This document shows, piece by piece, positions 1 to 6,409 of a DNA stretch of 37,473 nt. The position numbers and the translations under genes are program-made. The notes beneath the pieces were generated by a model. It saw only the letters and a list, made by a program, of their open reading frames with translations, searched no databases and was not told where the DNA came from. This stretch comes from Acidithiobacillus_B sp049965315 (lineage in GTDB: Bacteria > Pseudomonadota > Gammaproteobacteria > Acidithiobacillales > Acidithiobacillaceae): the NCBI RefSeq assembly GCF_049965315.1, contig NZ_JBMFWL010000018.1:1-37473 (forward strand), in the 5' to 3' direction. Numbering within the stretch: the first letter of the stretch is position 1; each line of letters starts with the position of its first letter.

Positions 1-77
1 ATGCTCAGTTGAAACTGCCGACCTCAAAAGCAGCATGAGGAACGAATAAAGCCCTCCACAAAACTCGGGGGGATTCA
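1..77 (-). mobile_element. Tip of a multicopy insertion sequence (IS3-family-like end), left copy
   Basis: These 77 bases are the exact reverse complement of 37397-37473, and the two ends differ from the very next base. Read inward-to-outward on the minus strand from position 77 the sequence begins TGAATCCCCCCGAG, which resembles the TGAACCGCCCCGG-type tips of IS3-family elements (family knowledge; the specific element is not identified). The IS would extend leftward out of the window. It has no complete gene here. It interrupts the IS5-type transposase to its right and supplies that reading frame's stop codon. A shared length of exactly 77 also equals a common assembler k-mer, so the visible length is probably set by the assembly while the boundary at 77 is the real IS edge. 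Confidence 0.6.
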
Positions 78-449
78 GAACGCCTGCACCGTCCCATGAT
101 CCAGAAGCCGATCCCGATTCTTGGTGAAGACCGTCGGTACCCAGACCTCATCGTCCATGCCGAGGCCCACGAACCAACGGAAGAGCAGGTTGTAGTTCAA
201 CTGTTCGATCAGCTGTCGTTCCGATCGGATGCTGTAAAACACCTGCAGGAGCAGGGCACGCAGCAGAAACTCCGGGGGAATGGAGGGGCGACCAAAGGCG
301 GAGTAGATCGTGCTGAAGTGGCCATCCAGCTCCGCCAAGGAGCGATCCACGATGACCCGGATAGCCCGCAGTGGATGGTCCTGGGGCACCCGTTGTTCGG
401 GGGAGACATAACTGAACATCCCTTGGGTCTCTACCTTGGCTCCACGCAT
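75..449 (-). pseudogene. IS5-family transposase, N-terminal fragment
   Basis: The 124-residue reading frame is the N-terminal DUF772-type part of an IS5-family transposase, recognisable from the stretches around FSYVSPEQRVPQDHPLRAI, GRPSIPPEFLLRALLLQ and LLFRWFVGLGMDDEVWVPTVFTKNRDRLL. Full-length members have a DDE catalytic region after this point. Here the frame ends at once after VQAF because the TGA at 77-75 is the first codon of the neighbouring IS tip. The catalytic domain is therefore missing from this copy and it cannot be active alone. The start ATG (447-449) follows a minus-strand sequence with a TATAAT at 486-481, possibly its promoter. A likely outer end is the GCTGAAAAAGTC-like run near 491-502. 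Confidence 0.8.
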
Positions 450-928
450 CGTTCGAACCTCTCCAGCCTCGTTCTGCCCATTATACCACCGACTTTTTCA
501 GCATCCTCTTAAGTGAATAAGTAAATCGCTTTTGGCCGATAATAGCCCTTCCTACGCTATCTGTGAATGTCTGCTCCCGCTAAGGGTTGTCTGATGCCTG
601 CCCACACGGCGACTGGTTCTGCAGGGCTCCTCGGGCAGGCGTCGGACAAGCCACGAAGGAGGAAACCGCGGGGGGAAACGTGACGTTCAGATGAGGCTAC
701 GGGCTATGGGGATTTGAAGCGTCCTATCCTGGCACGAAAGGCCGGCTTGGCACGGCTGTTGGCGGATTTTTTCTCCGGGGCAGGCAGGTTGTGGTCGGAT
801 ATGCCAGATTTCTGCCGGTACACTACGATTCAACAGGCGAAAATCGTGCTGTTTTCTGGACGAGGCCCAAGGGTCTCTTATTGGCTCTGGCCAATATATC
901 GCCGATGGGAAGTGGGGTAGGTATCGGT
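450..928. other. Intergenic stretch between IS5 fragment and IS91-like element, no convincing gene
   Basis: The short open frames on both strands here have no recognisable domain and no good ribosome binding site, and look like chance frames of GC-rich DNA. The part nearest the IS5 fragment (about 450-515) is probably its leader and terminal repeat. The centre holds the candidate structured RNA listed separately (585-667). The rest may be debris of older insertions. Confidence 0.5.
585..667 (+). ncRNA. Candidate structured RNA: 17-bp stem with loop-to-downstream pseudoknot
   Basis: Bases 587-603 pair with 633-649 in an unbroken 17-bp helix if the plus strand is transcribed; two of the pairs are U-G wobbles (592/644 and 595/641). 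On the minus strand the same positions would be C-A mismatches, so the fold favours a plus-strand RNA. A bulged G at 650 allows two further G-C pairs (585-586 with 651-652). Inside the loop, CTCCT (627-631) can pair with AGGAG (657-661) and GGTT (615-618) with AACC (664-667), which would form a pseudoknot helix. No known RNA family was recognised. It might be the remnant of a mobile-element RNA (group II intron, retron or HEARO/omega-RNA type), but no matching protein gene is adjacent. Confidence 0.35.
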
Positions 929-981
929 GTGCGCTGGCAATCATTGCGCACCTCCATGCCGGGGTGGCGCGCGGATGGAGG
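929..981 (-). repeat. Two hairpins at putative oriIS end of the IS91-like element
   Basis: GTGCGC at 929-934 pairs with GCGCAC at 946-951 (11-nt loop), and CCTCCAT at 951-957 pairs with ATGGAGG at 975-981 (17-nt loop). They lie 17-70 bp past the transposase stop codon, where the family has its single-strand nicking origin. The role is inferred from position only. Confidence 0.45.
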
Positions 982-997
982 ATGCACGCACCAGGGT

Positions 998-2134
998 CTA
1001 GATGATGATCATCGCGGCCCCGCAATCCGGGCAGACGAAGGTGGGCTGGGTGGTTGTTCCTACGGACGTGTCCTCGTTTTCTGGCGATGTATCGGGTGTC
1101 GCGTGCAAAAGCTTACGGACCAGCACCAGGTTTTTCTTGCGCCCGGCGTTGGCCAGCAGCCCATAGTGTCGTATGCGATGGAACCCGCTGGGTAAAACAT
1201 GCATCAGAAACCGACGCATGAATTCGTCCGTACTGAGGGTCATGATTTTATGACGAGTACGACCTTTTGCCCGATAATCTTTCCAGCGGAAGGTTACCCC
1301 ATGAGCGTCGAAGGCCACGAGGCGCCGGTTGGAAATCGCCACCCGATGCGTATAACGGGATAGATAGGCCAGAACCGCTGCAGGCCCGGCAAAGGGGCGC
1401 TTGGCGTAAACCACCCATTCGCAATTCCGTAACGGCGCGAGCCAGTCGGCAAAGGTGGCGGCATCGGCCAGCGCAGCATACTCCCCGAAAAATTGAAGCT
1501 GGCCGGCGTGGTGCGCCTGCCGGAGTGCTTCGAGAAATCGCCGTCGAAATAGGCGCGAGAGCACCCGCACGGGTAGGAAAAACCCCGGCTTGCAGGCGAC
1601 CCAACGGGTGCCGTCGAGAGACAAACCGCCGCCAGGGCCGATGCCATGAACATGAGGGTGGTGCGTCAGCGCCGACCCCCAAGTATGGAGGACCAGGGTG
1701 GCCCCGATGCGGGCACCCAGATGCTGGGGATCGGCCACAATGGTTTCCAGTGTTTCGGCAGCGACGTTAAACAGCAGGCGATAAATCACCGCCTTGTTGG
1801 AATAAGCGATCGCGCTGATGGGTGCTGGCAGCGTGAACACCACATGATAATAATCCACTGGCAACAGCTCGCTTTGCCGTGCCTCCAGCCAGCGTCGAGC
1901 CGCGCTGGCTTGGCATTTCGGGCAATGCCGGTTGCGGCAAGAGTTATAAGAGATATCCGTATGCGCACACTCCGTACAGCGCAGCACATGCCCCCCCAGC
2001 GCTGCGCTGCGGCATTGCTCGATGGCGGACATGACCTTGAGCTGGCTGCGGCTCAAGTGCGTGCGCTGAGCCTGTCGCCAGGAAGGCCCATGGGCACGAA
2101 AAATATCCGCGACCTCTACGGCGGGCTGTTCCAC
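998..2134 (-). CDS. IS91-family transposase (HUH rolling-circle type)
   Basis: This 378-residue protein is a full-length IS91-family transposase. The N-terminal zinc-binding region shows CTECAH and CRNRHCPKC patterns (about residues 53-76). The HUH metal motif is in HPHVHGI (about 158-164), and the relaxase-type tyrosines sit in LAYLSRYTHRVAIS (about 275-288). The enzyme nicks one strand at the element's origin end and moves DNA by rolling-circle transfer, with no target-site duplication expected. The start is a GTG 9 bp after the recombinase stop, with no clear Shine-Dalgarno, which suggests coupled translation. The C-terminus ends in a CxxC zinc-knuckle-like FVCPDCGAAM. Confidence 0.93.
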   Translation of the reverse strand: MEQPAVEVADIFRAHGPSWRQAQRTHLSRSQLKVMSAIEQCRSAALGGHVLRCTECAHTDISYNSCRNRHCPKCQASAARRWLEARQSELLPVDYYHVVFTLPAPISAIAYSNKAVIYRLLFNVAAETLETIVADPQHLGARIGATLVLHTWGSALTHHPHVHGIGPGGGLSLDGTRWVACKPGFFLPVRVLSRLFRRRFLEALRQAHHAGQLQFFGEYAALADAATFADWLAPLRNCEWVVYAKRPFAGPAAVLAYLSRYTHRVAISNRRLVAFDAHGVTFRWKDYRAKGRTRHKIMTLSTDEFMRRFLMHVLPSGFHRIRHYGLLANAGRKKNLVLVRKLLHATPDTSPENEDTSVGTTTQPTFVCPDCGAAMIII

Positions 2135-2143
2135 GGAGATGGC

Positions 2144-3019
2144 CTACGTGGGGCGCAGACCCTCGATTGGACTGACCACTTCCCGCAGGATTTCCGTGGC
2201 CACATGGGCATAGAGCGCCGTCGTCTCCAGGCGCCGGTGCCCGAGCAGGACCTGAATGATCCGGATATCGACTTTCTCTTCCAACAGATGGGTGGCGAAA
2301 CTATGGCGCAGCGTATGCATCGAAACCCGTTTGTTTATCTTTGCCGCAGTCGCAGCAAAGTGTATGGCGCGGTTGATTTGTCGAGGACTGAGCGGATGAA
2401 TTGGGTCGCGTCCTGGGAACAGCCAACCACCACGGAGCATCTTCCCTTGTGCGTGGGCTGCCCACCACCAGGCGCGCAGACGCTCCAGCAGTATTGGCGA
2501 GAGCATGGCGTAGCGATCCTGTAGTCCTTTGCCCTGTTCGACCCGCAGAACCATGCGCTGGCTATCGACGTCTCCGATCTTTAAAGAGATCACCTCATGA
2601 GAGCGCAGTCCTGCACCATAGGCGACCGAAAAGACGGTTTGGTACTTCAAATTTGGGGCGGAGGCGATCAGCCGGGCCACTTCTTCACGACTCAATACCA
2701 CAGGTAGCTTGCGCGGGACCGGCACGGATTGCATCTTTGACATACAGTCAGCACGATCAAGCGTGACTTCAAAGAAAAACTTCAGCCCGGTGATCGTAGC
2801 GTTGAGGGTGATCGACGAAACGCCGTGATTGGCGAGGTATAACTGGAAAGAGCGGAGGTCTTCCGCTGCCGCCGTGTCCGGTGATCGCCCCAGATAGCCT
2901 GTGAATTTCCGCACGGCTCGGATATAGGCTGTTTGTGTCTTGGGGGCTAGTTTGCGCATCCGCATATCATCGATCATACGTTGACGTAGGGGAGTAATGC
3001 CTCGGTTCGAAGGGGTCAT
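2144..3019 (-). CDS. Tyrosine recombinase associated with the IS91-like element
   Basis: The 291-residue protein has the XerC/D-like layout: an N-terminal SAM-like core-binding domain (about 10-95) and a C-terminal catalytic domain. Catalytic residues visible are Arg in GAGLRSHEV, His and Arg in HTLRHSFATHL, His in LLGHRRLETT and the nucleophile Tyr in TTALYAHVA. The ATG at 3019 follows AGGAG at a 7-nt distance. It lies immediately upstream of the IS91 transposase in the same orientation, a pairing known from some IS91-like elements, where the recombinase may resolve intermediates or help integration (inference). It is the right length for the family and has no frameshift. Confidence 0.92.
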   Translation of the reverse strand: MTPSNRGITPLRQRMIDDMRMRKLAPKTQTAYIRAVRKFTGYLGRSPDTAAAEDLRSFQLYLANHGVSSITLNATITGLKFFFEVTLDRADCMSKMQSVPVPRKLPVVLSREEVARLIASAPNLKYQTVFSVAYGAGLRSHEVISLKIGDVDSQRMVLRVEQGKGLQDRYAMLSPILLERLRAWWWAAHAQGKMLRGGWLFPGRDPIHPLSPRQINRAIHFAATAAKINKRVSMHTLRHSFATHLLEEKVDIRIIQVLLGHRRLETTALYAHVATEILREVVSPIEGLRPT

Positions 3020-3345
3020 GACGCTGCTCCTATCCTGAAAGCAGGAGAATTGCCTGATCTTTCAACATAGGAAATGGAAGGCACTTTGTCACAATGGCCC
3101 ACAAAATCAGAACGAAGCCACCCTACCGCGCCAGCGGTTTAGTCCTCCGCTGCAATGCTGACGCTCAGGAGGCGATGATATCGCCATAAAGCGCGGATGC
3201 GTCTTTACCCTTTCGGCCACCCTTGCCGAAGTGGTACTATCTGTTTTCCTCACCGTACGCAAGGCCGATTTTGTCGCGCACGAAGTAGGGATACCGCTTT
3301 TCATCCGGTGTCGTATCGTTCGCCACCCACTTATAGACATATAGG
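3020..3345. other. Intergenic stretch with no recognised gene
   Basis: The stretch separates the IS91-like element from the aldolase gene. Short frames exist on both strands (for example 3107-3340 minus and an ATG-less plus frame at about 3165-3342), but none matches a family I know and none has a good start. It should contain the IS91 terminus and the promoter of the aldolase gene; neither can be placed with confidence. A degraded gene interrupted by the IS91-like insertion is possible. Confidence 0.45.
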
Positions 3346-3966
3346 ATGACCTATTTGATGGAACAGGAAGGCGTACGCAAATTCATCCTGGACTGGGAGC
3401 GTGGATCGGCACCGGCGCCGCAGGCCATTGAGCAACTCGTTGATTGGCGCGATATCCTCCATGGCCGTGGCCTGGTGGGCGCCGATCCTGCCCGTTACGG
3501 CGGTATCGGCTTTGGCAATCTGAGTCGCCGCACGGCCACGGGCTTTCTCATCACCGGCAGCCAGACCGGGGCACTGCTCCGCCTGGAGGCGGCGCATTTC
3601 TGCCTCGTGCGCGGCTGGGACATCCCCCGCAACCGTCTCCAGGCCACAGGGCCCATCGCCCCGTCCTCCGAAGCCCTTACCCACGCCGCCTGCTATGCCG
3701 CCAACCCGGCCATTCACTGGGTTTTCCATATCCACAGCCCGGAGCTTTGGCATGCTGCCCCAAGCCTGGGCCTGGCCAGCACCGATCCCGCCATCGCCTA
3801 TGGTACGCCGGCCATGGCTGAAGCATTGACCGCCTTGGCCGACCATCTGCCGCTCCCTTGCCTGATCCACATGGGCGGTCACGAAGACGGCCTCATTGCC
3901 GCAGGGCCGACTGCCGAGGGTACCGGCGCCATCCTGCTACAACGGCTGGCCCAGGTGCTGGCGTAA
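3346..3966 (+). CDS. Class II aldolase/adducin-family protein
   Basis: The 206-residue protein has the class II aldolase/adducin fold. The metal site is suggested by WVFHIHSPELW (the HxH pair, about residues 125-135) and a third His in MGGHEDG (about 178-184); GIGFGNLSRR (about 53-62) corresponds to the phosphate-binding GNxSxR of the family. Members act on sugar phosphates such as fuculose- or ribulose-phosphate, or as methylthioribulose-phosphate dehydratase; the substrate cannot be read from the sequence. The start is uncertain: ATG 3346 has AGG directly against it, and the in-frame ATG at 3358 has a weak AGGA further upstream. It is followed after 18 bp by a P-type ATPase gene, probably cotranscribed. 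Confidence 0.8.
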   Translation: MTYLMEQEGVRKFILDWERGSAPAPQAIEQLVDWRDILHGRGLVGADPARYGGIGFGNLSRRTATGFLITGSQTGALLRLEAAHFCLVRGWDIPRNRLQATGPIAPSSEALTHAACYAANPAIHWVFHIHSPELWHAAPSLGLASTDPAIAYGTPAMAEALTALADHLPLPCLIHMGGHEDGLIAAGPTAEGTGAILLQRLAQVLA

Positions 3967-3984
3967 GCGCCGGTGCAGTAGCGC

Positions 3985-6375
3985 ATGTCCAACATTGACG
4001 ACAAATACCGGAATCTGGGTCTGAGCCGCGACGAGATCCGCCAAAGAATCGCCCAGGGCGCGGTCAATCGCTTCGGTTCCTTCACTACGCGCAGCAGCGC
4101 CGCCATTCTCCGCAACAACATACTGACCTTGTTCACCGTTGTGCTCGCACTCGCAGTGGCCGCTTTGCTGGTTGTCGGCGCCGATAAGGACGCGGCGTTT
4201 CTTGCCGGCGTGACGGTCGCCAACAGCCTCGCGGGGATGATCAGCGAGTTTCGTGCCAAACGCGCCCTTGACCGCTTGTCCATTCTCGCGCGGCGCAAGG
4301 TCACCGTCATACGCGCGGGGAAGGAAGAATCCCTCTGGCTGGACGAGGCGGTCAAGGACGATCTGCTCATCCTCCGGCCCGGTGATCCAGTCGTTGCCGA
4401 CGGCCCCCTCGTCGCCGCGACGGGACTCTTTCTGGACGAATCCCTGCTCACCGGGGAATCCATCCCTGTCGCCAAAGAGGAGGGGGACCGGGTATTTTCG
4501 GGTACCTATGTGGCACAAGGGACTGGACGCTATCGAGCCGAGAGGATAGGCCCGGCGACCACTGCCAATGTGCTCGCCATCCAGGCCAAGGCCTACAAGA
4601 TCTTCCGCACCCCGCTGGAGCAGGTGGTCGGGCGCATCATTCGCGCCTTGGTTTGGATCATGATGCTCTTCGTTTTCCTGCTCCTGCTGGCCAACGCCAT
4701 ACAGCACCCACCCATTGCTACAACCATTCTCGACATCGCCACGATGATCAAAGCCTTGGTGCCTGAGGGCTTGGTGCTGGTGACCACCGTAGCCTTCGCC
4801 GTCGGCGCGCTGCGCGCTGTTCCCCGTCATGTGCTCGTTCAGAAGCTGAACGCCATCGAATCGTTGAGTCAGGTGAACATCCTCTGTCTGGATAAAACCG
4901 GCACCCTGGGAACGAACCGTCTCCGCTTTGAAAGAATGGAAGTCGTAGCCGCGACGCCCGCCGAAGTGGCCCGCCTGCTGGGCGCCTTCGTGGGTGCCAG
5001 CGGCGCGGCAAACGAAACCCTGCGGGCACTCGCAGAGCGCTTTCCGGGCCTTCCGGGGCAAGCGCTGGAGGAAATTCCCTTTTCTTCCGCGAGCAAGTGG
5101 AGCGCCGTACGCCTGCGGGATGGAAATGCGGAAGTCTCCCTTTGGCTCGGCGCTCCGGAAAGCCTGGCACCGGGGCCCTTCCCTTCGACGCTGGACAAGA
5201 AACTCAGTGAATGGCGCCAAGCGGGCTTCCGCATCCTGGCCTTCGCCAGAAGCACCGCCCCACTCCCGCAACCGGAGAACTTGGAAACCCTCGCCTTCCT
5301 CATCCTGCGTGACGAGCTTCGGCCCGATGTGCAAGACGCTGTCGGCTTTTTCATTGCGCGCGGAATCGATCTGAAGGTCCTCTCCGGCGATCACCCCGAA
5401 ACGGTAGCCGCCCTATCCCGCCAAGCCGGAATCCCGACAACCATCCCGCCCCTGACCGGGAAAGACCTGGAAGCCCTCCCGCCCGCGGCGTTTTCGGCGG
5501 CGGTGCGAAAAGGCCAGATCTTCGGCCGCCTGACACCACGACAGAAGCAACAGATTATCCAATCCCTGCAGGAAACCGGGGCCTGCGTCGGAATGGTCGG
5601 AGACGGGATGAACGATGTTCTCGCCCTCAAACAGGCGGATATCGGCATCGCCATGAAATCCGGGGCGGCGGCGGCGCGGGATGTCGCCGACATCGTCCTG
5701 CTCAGGGATTCATTTGCGCACCTGCCATCCCTCGCCCGCGAAGGGGATCGCGTCATTTACAACGTCAAACGGGTGGCCAAACTCGTCCTGACAAAAAACG
5801 TCTACTGCCTTTTCTTCGTGCTGTTTTCCGGTTTCGTCGGCCTGACCTTTCCTCTCAGCCCCCGCTTCATCACCTGGATCGACGTCCTCACCATCGGCAC
5901 GCCGGCATTCTTGTTGACCCTCATGAGCGCTCCGGTGCCAAAACAGAGCAGCGCGGATTTTTTGCGGGAAACCCTGGGCTTCGCCGCCATCAGCGGACTG
6001 ACCATCGCCCTGGTCTCCCTGGCGGTTTATGCGAACTTTTCCCTGTGGCAAGACCGCACGGAAGACTATGGCAAGACGGCTGCCTTATCCGCCATCGTGC
6101 TGATGGGCCTCTATGCCGTCTACCGGGTGACCGCGCCGGAGCGATCACCCGGCGCCGTCTGGTGGCAAAATGCGCTGGTCTGGGCCATCCTGGCCCTGGG
6201 TGCAAGCCTCAACATCCTTGCGATCTACTGGGCCCCGATCCGGGGCTTTCTCGGATTGGCGGCCCTCGATGCCGACTCCTGGCTGACCATCGTCATCGCC
6301 GCAGCCCTCGGCAGCACGGCCATGCATCTCCGGCTCAAGGATGGCCTCCGCAGCACAGCCATGGGAAAAAGCTGA
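3985..6375 (+). CDS. P-type cation-transporting ATPase (CtpE/CaxP-like)
   Basis: This 796-residue inner-membrane pump has all core P-type motifs: TGES (about 156-159) in the actuator domain, PEGL in the membrane segment before the P domain, DKTGT with the phosphorylated Asp at about 303, and GDGMND at about 539-544. Hydrophobic segments lie near 40-80, 220-275 and repeatedly after 600. There is no N-terminal heavy-metal domain and no CPC/CPx motif, so copper/zinc/cadmium export is unlikely. The overall layout (short N-terminus, LVPEGLVLVTTVAFAVGALR) resembles the CtpE/CaxP group, members of which move calcium. The DKTGTLG has Gly after Leu where Thr is usual. The substrate is inferred, most likely Ca2+ or Mg2+. 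No strong Shine-Dalgarno is seen; translation may be coupled to the aldolase gene. Confidence 0.9.
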   Translation: MSNIDDKYRNLGLSRDEIRQRIAQGAVNRFGSFTTRSSAAILRNNILTLFTVVLALAVAALLVVGADKDAAFLAGVTVANSLAGMISEFRAKRALDRLSILARRKVTVIRAGKEESLWLDEAVKDDLLILRPGDPVVADGPLVAATGLFLDESLLTGESIPVAKEEGDRVFSGTYVAQGTGRYRAERIGPATTANVLAIQAKAYKIFRTPLEQVVGRIIRALVWIMMLFVFLLLLANAIQHPPIATTILDIATMIKALVPEGLVLVTTVAFAVGALRAVPRHVLVQKLNAIESLSQVNILCLDKTGTLGTNRLRFERMEVVAATPAEVARLLGAFVGASGAANETLRALAERFPGLPGQALEEIPFSSASKWSAVRLRDGNAEVSLWLGAPESLAPGPFPSTLDKKLSEWRQAGFRILAFARSTAPLPQPENLETLAFLILRDELRPDVQDAVGFFIARGIDLKVLSGDHPETVAALSRQAGIPTTIPPLTGKDLEALPPAAFSAAVRKGQIFGRLTPRQKQQIIQSLQETGACVGMVGDGMNDVLALKQADIGIAMKSGAAAARDVADIVLLRDSFAHLPSLAREGDRVIYNVKRVAKLVLTKNVYCLFFVLFSGFVGLTFPLSPRFITWIDVLTIGTPAFLLTLMSAPVPKQSSADFLRETLGFAAISGLTIALVSLAVYANFSLWQDRTEDYGKTAALSAIVLMGLYAVYRVTAPERSPGAVWWQNALVWAILALGASLNILAIYWAPIRGFLGLAALDADSWLTIVIAAALGSTAMHLRLKDGLRSTAMGKS

Positions 6376-6383
6376 AGCCATCC

Positions 6384-6403
6384 CGATAGGGGAGAGGCTA
6401 TCG
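6384..6403. terminator. Hairpin between convergent ATPase and lon genes
   Basis: CGATAG (6384-6389) and CTATCG (6398-6403) form a 6-bp stem with an 8-nt loop in the 34-bp gap between two converging stop codons. There is no run of U on either side, so it is at best a weak bidirectional terminator. Confidence 0.35.
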
Positions 6404-6409
6404 CCCCAT

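Larger units (their letters stand above)
929..3019 (-). mobile_element. IS91-like two-gene element (tyrosine recombinase + HUH transposase)
   Basis: The element holds two same-strand genes, a tyrosine recombinase followed 9 bp later by an IS91-family transposase. Beyond the transposase 3' end are two inverted repeats, GTGCGC/GCGCAC (929-934 and 946-951) and CCTCCAT/ATGGAGG (951-957 and 975-981). IS91-family elements carry hairpins at their replication-origin end (oriIS) just downstream of the transposase, so these are good candidates for that end. The other end (terIS) should lie just above 3019 but I cannot place it; a small CTCCT/AGGAG repeat near 3026-3045 is a weak candidate. Both genes are intact, so the element may be active. 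Outer limits given here are estimates. Confidence 0.6.

Noticed and set aside
450..465. GTTCGAACC resembling a tRNA T-loop
   Set aside because: No acceptor, D or anticodon stem can be built around it; it is in the leader of the IS5 transposase.
687..1025. 112-codon minus-strand frame downstream of the IS91 transposase
   Set aside because: It overlaps the transposase end and the putative origin hairpins, and matches no family.
3107..3340. 77-codon open frame on the minus strand
   Set aside because: No domain, no Shine-Dalgarno, serine/arginine-rich composition of a chance frame.
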